Origin: an uncultured Eggerthella sp.
Lineage (GTDB): Bacteria; Actinomycetota; Coriobacteriia; Coriobacteriales; Eggerthellaceae
DNA length: 8,353 bases
Assembly (NCBI GenBank): GCA_900547965.1
Contig: URJE01000070.1
Coordinates: 1-8,353 of the forward strand
Reading direction: 5' to 3'
Each line of letters opens with the position of its first letter. The stretch's first letter is position 1. The translations under genes and the position numbers were made by a program. The notes under the pieces are model-generated. The model made no database searches and was not told the origin of the DNA. It worked only from the letters and a program-made list of their open reading frames with translations. Positions 1-6,600 of this stretch are shown here, in pieces.

Positions 1-698
1 CCGCTAACGGCGGCCAGTTCGCCACCGGCGAGACCTTCCAGCAGGGCGTCACCGACTCCGACGGCGTCATGCGCCAGCCCGCCGCTCCCACCCGCGAGGG
101 CTACACCTTCGACGGCTGGTACTGGCACGCTGACTACTCCGGCTACACCGACGAGCAGAAGGCCGCCGACAAGGTGGACTTCTCCCAGCCCGTGCAGTCC
201 GACGTGAACATCTACGCCCAGTGGACCAAGAACGCCGACGCTCAGGCTGAGCAGATTACCGTTAAGTTTGTTGACAACTTCAACGAGACTGAATCTTCCA
301 CCGAGGTCAAGAAGGGCGAAGCTGTTGCTAAGCCTGCCGACCCCACCTATGATGGCTGGACCTTTGAGGGTTGGTCCTCCACCCTCAAAGACGATGAGGG
401 CAACTGGGAGTACACCCCCGTTGACTTCAGCAAGGCAGTCGAGGACGAAGACCAGGACGGCGTGGTAACCTATTACGCCTTCTACTCCGAGAACCAGGCT
501 GCTGCGGATGACACTGCCAACGGTGAAGAAGCTGCAGGTCGGGATGCTGCCGGCGATGACGCCGACGCAGCCGACGAGTCGAGCATCGCTCCTCAGACTG
601 GTGATGCCACCAACGTTGCTGCGGTCGCTGGCATTGGCGGCATTGCAGGCCTCCTTGCTGCAGCCGCTGCACTGCTTCGTCGCCGTCGCAACAACTAA
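1..698 (+). CDS. Repeat-containing sortase-anchored surface protein (3' part, start outside window)
   Basis: The reading frame is open from base 3 to the TAA at 696-698, so only the C-terminal 231 residues are present. Two modules resemble the InlB B-repeat/Listeria-Bacteroides repeat (Flg_new) family. The first (about 105-224) has GYTFDGWYW and ends NIYAQW. The second (about 255-485) starts VKFVDNF, contains WTFEGWSS and ends TYYAFYS. An acidic Ala/Asp/Glu-rich linker follows, then the sorting signal APQTG (588-602), a hydrophobic Ala/Gly/Leu stretch and a final RRRRNN. Motif, membrane span and positive tail in that order are the classic cell-wall sorting signal, so the protein is probably linked to peptidoglycan by a sortase and exposed outside. 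Position 1 of the motif is Ala, not Leu. Codon use changes abruptly near base 240. Adhesion is a common role for such proteins, but nothing here shows the ligand. Confidence 0.9.
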   Translation, partial: ANGGQFATGETFQQGVTDSDGVMRQPAAPTREGYTFDGWYWHADYSGYTDEQKAADKVDFSQPVQSDVNIYAQWTKNADAQAEQITVKFVDNFNETESSTEVKKGEAVAKPADPTYDGWTFEGWSSTLKDDEGNWEYTPVDFSKAVEDEDQDGVVTYYAFYSENQAAADDTANGEEAAGRDAAGDDADAADESSIAPQTGDATNVAAVAGIGGIAGLLAAAAALLRRRRNN

Positions 699-740
699 TT
701 AATGCATATGCTGTCCGTTTGAGACAGAAGTACTAGCAGG

Positions 741-777
741 CGAATGGACTGGGTTATTCCCGGTCCATTCGTTTTTT
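741..777 (+). terminator. Strong intrinsic terminator of the surface-protein gene
   Basis: Arms 741-753 and 759-771 pair over 13 bp with one G-T wobble around the 5-base loop TTATT. Six T residues follow directly (772-777). It lies 43 bases after the stop codon. Confidence 0.93.
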
Positions 778-1011
778 AGTGAGAAAATGAAGCAGATTTG
801 AAATTCCTCTATTTGCCTGAGTCAATTGCCTGTTCATGTTGGTGAATACCGTGTTTTCTTTCTGCGGACGAAGGGTACGAGGTCGTATGCTTACGCTTCG
901 GTATCGGAGCCATTTACTGCGTTAGATGCTGCACCTTTTCTATTCCATGCGAATAACGGTAGAGGGCTGTCGGAAGGGTAACGTACGCGTCGTTGAATTT
1001 GGCTTGATTTC
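778..1011. other. Intergenic stretch with no supported gene
   Basis: This is the non-coding part between the surface-protein terminator and the ATPase control region. The longest ATG frame I found by eye is about 29 codons (836-925) without a ribosome binding site. A modest imperfect stem (869-877 with 892-900) is present but has no T-run. I see no tRNA, repeat array or clear promoter here. Confidence 0.6.
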
Positions 1012-1042
1012 TATTTCTTGTCTTACTGAAGGACAAGAAATA
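1012..1042. promoter_or_regulatory. Palindromic operator-like site 1 upstream of the ATPase gene
   Basis: Perfect 11-bp inverted arms (1012-1022, TATTTCTTGTC, and 1032-1042) flank a 9-base centre. The inner 21 bases (1017-1037) resemble the second palindrome at 1050-1070: both begin CTTGTCTT and end ACAAG, with 16-17 of 21 bases identical and no gap. The site lies over a candidate promoter, which would suit a repressor. It could also fold as an RNA hairpin if transcription starts further upstream. Confidence 0.6.
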
Positions 1043-1046
1043 TCTT
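1018..1046 (+). promoter_or_regulatory. Candidate promoter of the ATPase gene
   Basis: TTGTCT (1018-1023) and TATCTT (1041-1046) are separated by 17 bases; each matches the sigma-70 consensus at 4 of 6 positions. The -35 lies in the left arm of palindrome 1, and the start of transcription would fall inside palindrome 2 near 1053, giving a leader of about 38 bases. The matches are modest, so this is a hypothesis based on spacing and position. Confidence 0.35.
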
Positions 1047-1049
1047 AAA

Positions 1050-1070
1050 CTTGTCTTCTTGGAAGACAAG
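1050..1070. promoter_or_regulatory. Palindromic operator-like site 2 upstream of the ATPase gene
   Basis: Perfect 9-bp arms, CTTGTCTTC (1050-1058) and GAAGACAAG (1062-1070), surround the centre TTG. Its centre (1060) is 33 bases from that of site 1 (1027), about three helical turns, so both sites would face the same side of the DNA. Its right arm includes GGAAGA, a possible ribosome binding site, so in mRNA the hairpin could also mask translation initiation. Confidence 0.6.
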
Positions 1071-1090
1071 AATTTAGATTGGTGAGCAGT

Positions 1091-2443
1091 ATGCCGTTCA
1101 ACGCGCTTATTGAAGAGAAACTGAAAGACTTTGAACAGCAGGGTATTCCTGAAGTATTCAAGCGCGATCTAAGTCTTGGTTTGGTCCAGGCGCCTGCACG
1201 CGGCAATTTGGTGAATGTTGTGGTTGGAATGAGGCGTTGCGGGAAAACGTATCGTCTGTATCAAGAGATGCATAGCCTTTTGGATAATGGCGTTTCTTCA
1301 GATCAGATCCTCTACTTCAACTTTGAAGACGAACGATTGAAGCCTTATAGCTCAAGTCTGTTTGGCGATCTTCTTGATACATTCTTTGCTTTACATCCAC
1401 GTGCCCAGAAGTCGGGTGTTTATTTGTTCCTCGACGAAGTTCAAGAAGTTCCCGATTGGGGCGTGGCGCTTCGACGGATGGTTGATTCGCTGACAGCGAC
1501 TATATATGTAACGGGTTCCTCTTCGAAAATGCTTTCAGCTGAGCTTTCTTCGGAGTTCAGGGGGCGCTCCCTTGTGCGAGAGCTGTTTCCTATGGGCTTT
1601 TCGGAGTTTGTGCGCTTCCGAAATGGTACGGTGCCCGACATTGGTAAGGGCTTGTCTTCGGCAGACATGGCGATGCTTCGCCATTGTTTAGACGAATACC
1701 TGGTTAGAGGTGGCTTTATTGCGCCGTTGCGTCAGACTCCCTCTGATGCGATGATGCTGCTTCAAGAATACGCGTCGAGGACGGTGGCGATGGATGTAGT
1801 CGAACGCTACTCGCTGCGAAATCCTCGGGTTGCCTCTCTGTTCCTTTCTCGATGCTTGGCTTTTTCTGCACGGGAGCTTTCCGTTAATAAGGTATACGGT
1901 GAGCTAAGGAGCCGCCACGTTTCTGTTTCGCGCGAAACGTTGGGCAACTTGTTGGCGTACTACGAAGACGCCTACTTACTATTTTCTGTTCCTGAGTTTT
2001 CGCGTTCCCTGTCTGATAATTCTCGCTCTTCCTCAAAGGTATACGCTGTAGATCCTGGGCTGTTTACTGCTTTCGCGCCAGCTTCGACTATCGATTTGGG
2101 GCAACGTTTGGAAACGGCGGTGTTCGACGCTTTGCGCCGTACCGTGTGCAGTGTTCGCAATGGATCGGTTTCTCGCTTGCTCGTTTCCGAGGGTTCTCGT
2201 TCTCATGAAGTTGATTTTGTTGTGGGTGATGCGCTTTTGCTCGAACCTGCCTATTTGGTTCAGGTGAGCGTTGGTTTGGAAAACGCGAAAACGCGAAAAC
2301 GCGAAATTGAGGCTTTGGAGATTGCTATGAAGCGCTTTGGTTTGGAGGAATCCTTTATTGTGACAATGGACGAAGAAGATGAGTTCCGATCTTCCGCGGG
2401 GGTTGTTCACATTATTCCGGCATGGAAGTACCTGCTTGCTTAG
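1091..2443 (+). CDS. AAA_14/DUF4143 ATP-binding protein
   Basis: A 450-residue P-loop ATPase of the AAA_14 plus DUF4143 type. The Walker A motif GMRRCGKT is at residues 46-53, Walker B VYLFLDE at 110-116, a sensor-1-like TGSSS at 141-145, and a possible arginine finger in SEFRGR (R157). The C-terminal half is DUF4143-like with HEVDF (372-376) followed by QVS (391-393). This resembles a PD-(D/E)XK nuclease core, but the usual catalytic Lys position is not Lys. The ending (VHIIPAWKYLL) is typical of this subclass. Its cellular role is unknown; such genes are common, scattered and often solitary. I chose ATG 1091 because GGTGA (1081-1085) lies 5 bases upstream; in-frame GTG 1082 or TTG 1079 are alternatives. 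A tandem 8-bp repeat at 2279-2306 codes for residues 397-406. No terminator is visible after the stop codon. Confidence 0.9.
   Translation: MPFNALIEEKLKDFEQQGIPEVFKRDLSLGLVQAPARGNLVNVVVGMRRCGKTYRLYQEMHSLLDNGVSSDQILYFNFEDERLKPYSSSLFGDLLDTFFALHPRAQKSGVYLFLDEVQEVPDWGVALRRMVDSLTATIYVTGSSSKMLSAELSSEFRGRSLVRELFPMGFSEFVRFRNGTVPDIGKGLSSADMAMLRHCLDEYLVRGGFIAPLRQTPSDAMMLLQEYASRTVAMDVVERYSLRNPRVASLFLSRCLAFSARELSVNKVYGELRSRHVSVSRETLGNLLAYYEDAYLLFSVPEFSRSLSDNSRSSSKVYAVDPGLFTAFAPASTIDLGQRLETAVFDALRRTVCSVRNGSVSRLLVSEGSRSHEVDFVVGDALLLEPAYLVQVSVGLENAKTRKREIEALEIAMKRFGLEESFIVTMDEEDEFRSSAGVVHIIPAWKYLLA
2279..2306 (+). repeat. 8-bp tandem repeat (GAAAACGC, 3.5 copies) inside the ATPase gene
   Basis: GAAAACGC occurs three times in perfect tandem (2279-2302), followed by a partial GAAA. 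The unit is not a multiple of three, so gain or loss of one copy by slippage would shift the frame about 45-54 codons before the normal stop. Confidence 0.9.
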
Positions 2444-2523
2444 TCTGACTTCGACTTGCGGGAATACTGGTTTGGCGAAAGTTCACCCTTGAGTTTTCGA
2501 ATCAGGCTCGGCAACCAAAAGAT

Positions 2524-2528
2524 AGGAG
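2524..2528 (+). promoter_or_regulatory. Ribosome binding site that fixes the hydrolase start
   Basis: AGGAG lies 5 bases upstream of ATG 2534. The longer in-frame TTG start at 2456 has no comparable site and would add 26 residues in front of the conserved nitrilase N-terminus. Confidence 0.8.
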
Positions 2529-2533
2529 TAGCT

Positions 2534-3325
2534 ATGGCGTTTGTTCTTGGGCTGGCTCAGTGCTGCCATCCCGAAGAAGTCGATACGGAAGCTGTTTTGG
2601 AAATGGCTGAGCAATGGTGCGCCGAAGCTTCACTTCGTGGGGTGGATATCTTGGTGTTCCCTGAGTCGCTTATGACCCGCTATGAGCTGGACAAGCAGTC
2701 GTTTGCTTCTGAGGCTGAGCCCATCGATGGGCCGTTTTGCTGCGGAATGGATGCGCTTGCGGCGCGTTATGGCCTTTGGCTTGTATACGCCGTGAATGAG
2801 CGGAACGATGAGGGGAATCCCTTTAATACGGCTGTTATCACGGGGAGCGATGGGGCAAAGCACGGGGTTTACCGCAAAGTGCATTTGTTCGACACCGACT
2901 TCACTAAGGAATCCGATCGTATGGCGGGCCCTGCGTTGTTCGAGCCCATTGATACCCCCTTTGGCCGCATCGGTCTTTCGATTTGCTACGACTTGCGTTT
3001 TCCAGAGGTGGCGCGCTTCGCGGTAACGCGTGGGTGCCAGCTGCTAATCAATCCGGCCGCCTGGGTGGATGGCCGCCTGAAGGCGGAGCAGTGGCGCACC
3101 CTTCTTTCGGCGCGCGCCATCGAAAATGAGATCTTCGTTGCGGGCTTAAGTCGCGTTGATAAGGGCTACATCGGGCAAAGTGCCATGTTCGGGCCCGATG
3201 GCGTGATGCTAGCCAGCGGCGGTGTTCGCGAAGAATTGGTTACTGCCCGCATAGACCTTTCGACGATTGACGAAGTTCGCGCAGCCATGCCTGTCCTAGC
3301 TCATCGCAGGCCAGAGCTTTATTAG
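2534..3325 (+). CDS. Carbon-nitrogen hydrolase (nitrilase superfamily, Nit2/omega-amidase-like)
   Basis: A 263-residue cytoplasmic amidase-type enzyme with the complete Glu-Lys-Cys triad of the nitrilase superfamily: E44 in VFPES, K115 in YRKVHLFD and C151 in SICYDLRFPE. INPAAW (172-177), the SARAIEN segment (192-198) and the ending HRRPELY are also typical, and the length matches the family norm. YRKVHLFD followed by CYDLRFPE is most like the Nit2/omega-amidase branch, which hydrolyses alpha-ketoglutaramate or alpha-ketosuccinamate to the keto-acid and ammonia. Cleavage of deaminated glutathione (Nit1-like) is the main alternative, and the substrate cannot be settled from sequence. The gene lies 90 bases after the ATPase stop with no obvious terminator or good promoter between them, so co-transcription is possible. 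No functional link between the two is evident. Confidence 0.93.
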   Translation: MAFVLGLAQCCHPEEVDTEAVLEMAEQWCAEASLRGVDILVFPESLMTRYELDKQSFASEAEPIDGPFCCGMDALAARYGLWLVYAVNERNDEGNPFNTAVITGSDGAKHGVYRKVHLFDTDFTKESDRMAGPALFEPIDTPFGRIGLSICYDLRFPEVARFAVTRGCQLLINPAAWVDGRLKAEQWRTLLSARAIENEIFVAGLSRVDKGYIGQSAMFGPDGVMLASGGVREELVTARIDLSTIDEVRAAMPVLAHRRPELY

Positions 3326-3332
3326 TGGAGGT

Positions 3333-3572
3333 ATGGGGATAGGTGCTATTTTCCCGCTTTTGGTTTGGGCTCTCGGTTTGCAGCCAGCTTTTCGAACCCT
3401 GGACGATCTTCGCAGGTTTGTTAGTGGGAAACCGGCACTTGCCCCTTATTCCTGCTTTGCCGTTTCAACAAACCGGTCAGATCGTTTGGTTTTTCGCTGC
3501 ATAGTATGGAATCGGCGTGTATGGGGCTTTCTTCGCGGATTCATACTCAAGATCCGTCGTGATGGGGCATAA
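3333..3572 (+). CDS. Doubtful small ORF, 79 residues, unknown
   Basis: An ATG frame begins 7 bases after the hydrolase stop. The first 20 or so residues are hydrophobic (GIGAIFPLLVWALGL) and the rest is Arg- and Trp-containing, with no recognised motif. GGAGG (3327-3331) ends only one base before the ATG, which is too close for efficient initiation. Another frame across the same DNA is almost as open, so this may be non-coding. It is listed only because it would be the next gene of the hydrolase operon if real. Confidence 0.2.
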   Translation: MGIGAIFPLLVWALGLQPAFRTLDDLRRFVSGKPALAPYSCFAVSTNRSDRLVFRCIVWNRRVWGFLRGFILKIRRDGA

Positions 3573-3601
3573 AATCACACTGTTTATCGAATAAAACATA
3601 C

Positions 3602-3619
3602 GGGAGCCAGCAGGCTCCC
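3602..3619 (+). terminator. GC-rich hairpin, possible weak terminator or leader structure
   Basis: Perfect 7-bp arms GGGAGCC and GGCTCCC surround the loop AGCA. Only three T residues follow (3620-3622), so termination would be weak. It lies 51 bases before the RND start, so it could end transcription from the hydrolase side or sit in the RND mRNA leader. Confidence 0.45.
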
Positions 3620-3657
3620 TTTGGCACTCGCCCGAAACCTACTTCAATTGCACTATT

Positions 3658-3664
3658 AAGGGAG
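3658..3664 (+). promoter_or_regulatory. Ribosome binding site supporting a GTG start for the RND pump
   Basis: AAGGGAG lies 5 bases upstream of GTG 3670. The encoded N-terminus (MLSRFSVKKPYIV) is the expected short cytoplasmic lead into the first RND membrane segment, so the GTG start is well supported. Confidence 0.85.
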
Positions 3665-3669
3665 TTGCT

Positions 3670-6600
3670 GTGCTTAGCCGCTTTAGCGTAAAGAAGCCAT
3701 ATATCGTTACGGTTGCGGTGATCATCATCCTGATTCTGGGTGGTGTTTCGCTTACCAAGATGAAGACCGACTTGCTGCCCGATATGGATTTGCCCTATCT
3801 GGCGGTTATCACTACCGACCCCGGCGCTAGCGCCGAAAAGGTGGAATCCGAAGTTACCGACGTATTGGAGGGCTCGCTTTCGAAAGTAAGCGGTGTCTCT
3901 TCCGTTCAAAGCCAAAGTGCCGACAACTATTCCATGATATTCCTCGAGTTCGAGGACGGTGCCGACATGGATTCCGCCATGGTGAAAGCATCGTCTGCGG
4001 TAAATGAGGTCTCTTCCCAGCTGCCTGAAACTGCAGGTAATCCTAACTACATGGAAATCAGCATGGACATGATGGCAACTTTGTATGTTGCCGCGTCCTA
4101 TGACGATCATGATATTTTCGACACCACTTCATTGGTGAAAGACAAAGCGGTTCCCGAATTGGAGCGCATCGACGGCGTTGCTGACGTTTCCACGGTTGGG
4201 GCGGCGGAAAAATCGGTAGAGGTGCGCCTTTCCGACAGCAAGATTGAAGACATTAACAACAAGCTGTTGGCCAGCGTCAATTCCCAGCTCTACGATGCCA
4301 AGAAAAGCATCGATGAAGGTGAGGCGAAGCTGGCTGAAGCGGAGAGCCAGCTGAACAGCCAGAAAAAAACGCTTGAACAGACGCAGCAGGAAACAAGCGA
4401 TCAGCTTGGTCAGGCAAGCTCCGGTTTGACGCTGGCGATTTCCGGGAAAACCAGCGAGATCACTTCGCTGCAGGCGGAGATCGGTGCACTAAAGGCCGTC
4501 GATCCTAGTGGCGCAAATCCCCAGATTCAGGCGCAAATCGGACAACTTGCGCAGAAAGCGCAAACGGCAGCGGGAGAACTGGAAGCCTACCAAAAGCAGC
4601 TTGCAGAAGTGCAGTCGGGTTCCATTACTGCAGCAACGCAGTTCGGCAGCGCCAGCGCCCAGCTTGCCAGCGCCCAACAGACCATCGACTCCAACAAACA
4701 GCAGCTGGCGGATGCCCGTTCTCAGTACGAAAGCTCGCGTGAAGAGGCTCTTTCCAAGGCGAATGTCGATGCCTTGGTAGACAAAGAAACGCTCGCAGGC
4801 ATTATTAAGGCCCAGGATTTTTCGATGCCGGCCGGCTACCTTGATAGCGGCTCGGACGATCAGTGGCTGCTGCGTGTGGGCGATAACATTTCCTCCGTTT
4901 CCGACCTGCGCTCGCTTTTGCTTGCCGACATCGATGGCGTGGGCGAAATCCGCCTTGCCGATGTTGCCGACATCACCGAAGTGGACAATGTCGGAGACCA
5001 ATACATGCGAATCAACGCCGAAGACGGCGTATTGCTTTCGGTGTTCAAGAATTCCACTGCTTCTACGAGCGAAGTCTCTACAGATACCCGGGCAGCGCTT
5101 ACCAAAATTGAGCAGGCCAATCCCGGCTTGCATCTAACCGTGGTGAGCGACCAGGGGTCTTTCATTGCGCTGTACATCAACTCTATTCTGCAGTCGCTGC
5201 TTTTGGGCGCGCTTCTTGCCGTGGTGGTGCTCATCGTCTTCCTGCGCGATTGGCGTCCTACGCTCATCATGGCTTTCAGCATTCCCTTCTCGGTGCTTTG
5301 CGCCTTGGTGGTGATGTACTTCTCGGGCATTTCGCTGAACATCATGTCGCTCGGCGGTATTTCCATTGCTATCGGCATGTTGGTAGATAATTCGATTGTT
5401 GTGCTGGAGAACATCTATCGCCTGCGCAGCCGTGGCATTCCGCCCGCCCGCGCTGCTGTTCAGGGCGCGAAGCAGATCTCGGGCGCGGTAATTGCTTCCA
5501 CGCTTACCACCATTTGCGTGTTCTTGCCCATCGTGTTCACCACGGGCATGGTGAACCAGCTGATGCTGCCTTTTGCGCTGACCATTGCCTATGTGCTTAC
5601 CGCGTCGCTGCTTATCGCATTGACCATGGTTCCCGCTGCCTCTTCGTTCCTGTTCAAGAACTATGTTCCTCGCCGAAACAACTGGTTTGAGACACTGCAG
5701 ACGAAATACGCTCGTTCTCTGGCGTTCTTCTTGCGCCATAAGGCGTTGCCTCTTGTGGTGTCGGTGGCGCTTTTGGTTGTTGCGGTGGTTGGCGTGGTGA
5801 ACATGGGTATTACGATGATCCCCACCATGGCCTCGAAAACGGCAACGGTGACGGTGACCATGCCTGAAGATACCGACAAGGAAACGGCGTACGCTACGGC
5901 GGATAAGGTTATGGACGAAGCCATGGGCATCGACGGAGTGGAATTCGTTGGCGCTATGGACGGAACGTCTTCGACTTCGATGGTTGCCAGCGATATTTCC
6001 AGCAGTAGCAGCAGCGAAAAGTTCCATCAGGTGTTTACGTTCTACGTGCAGACCGATAGCTCGGTGACCACCGAAGGCCAGGTGCTTTCGATTCTCGATC
6101 AGCTGCAGCAACGCACTTCTGACCTGAACTGCGAAGTGATCACCGACGCTTCTTCTTCCGAGGCGATGAGCTCTATGACCGGCAGTGGGCTTTCGCTGAG
6201 GATCCAAGGTCCCGATCAGGATGAGCTTGTGCGTATCAGCGAAGATGTGATGGGGATCGTTGGCCAGGTAGGGGGCTATACCGAAATTGAAAACGGTATG
6301 GAAGATGCTGCGACCGAGCTGCACCTGGTTATCGACCGCGACAAACTTACCAAGGATGGCTACACGGTTGCTCAGCTGTATAGCGATTTGGCGAAAAAGC
6401 TTTCTGAGAGCGCCGATGCACCTTCCATGACGCTCGATGGCAGCAAGATGAATGTGTCGGTGGTGGATAAGACAAACCCTGTTACGGCAGACAATCTTCT
6501 TGATACCGAGATTGAGATAACCAATCAGCAGACGGGCGATACCGCCACGCACAAGCTTCGCGAGTTCGCTACTGTTGAGCAGGGGGTTGCTTCTCCCACG

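Larger units (their letters stand above)
3326..3669. other. Intergenic stretch between the hydrolase and RND pump genes
   Basis: This 344-base gap has no convincingly supported gene. It contains GGAGG (3327-3331), a doubtful 79-codon frame (3333-3572), a second open frame interrupted by one TAG (3343-3594, TAG at 3502-3504), a -10-like TAAAAT (3570-3575) without a good -35, an AT-rich patch (3581-3600) and a GC-rich hairpin (3602-3619). The frames may be chance or the remains of a decayed gene. Confidence 0.5.

Noticed and set aside
869..900. Imperfect stem in the left intergenic region
   Set aside because: An internal mismatch, no T-run and competing pairings; no clear role.
836..925. 29-codon ATG frame in the left intergenic region
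   Set aside because: No ribosome binding site and no recognisable product; the length is expected by chance.
2456..2533. TTG start extending the hydrolase by 26 residues
   Set aside because: No ribosome binding site, and the nitrilase fold begins at ATG 2534, which has AGGAG 5 bases upstream.
2444..2533. Possible terminator or promoter between the ATPase and hydrolase genes
   Set aside because: I found no stem with a T-run and no -35/-10 pair with suitable spacing.
3547..4110. 187-codon minus-strand frame reaching into the intergenic gap
   Set aside because: Mostly antisense to the start of the RND gene, which has a strong ribosome binding site and clear family motifs; the minus-strand product shows no recognisable domain.
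4489..5133. 214-codon minus-strand frame under the coiled-coil region
   Set aside because: Antisense to the RND gene, with no recognisable motif.
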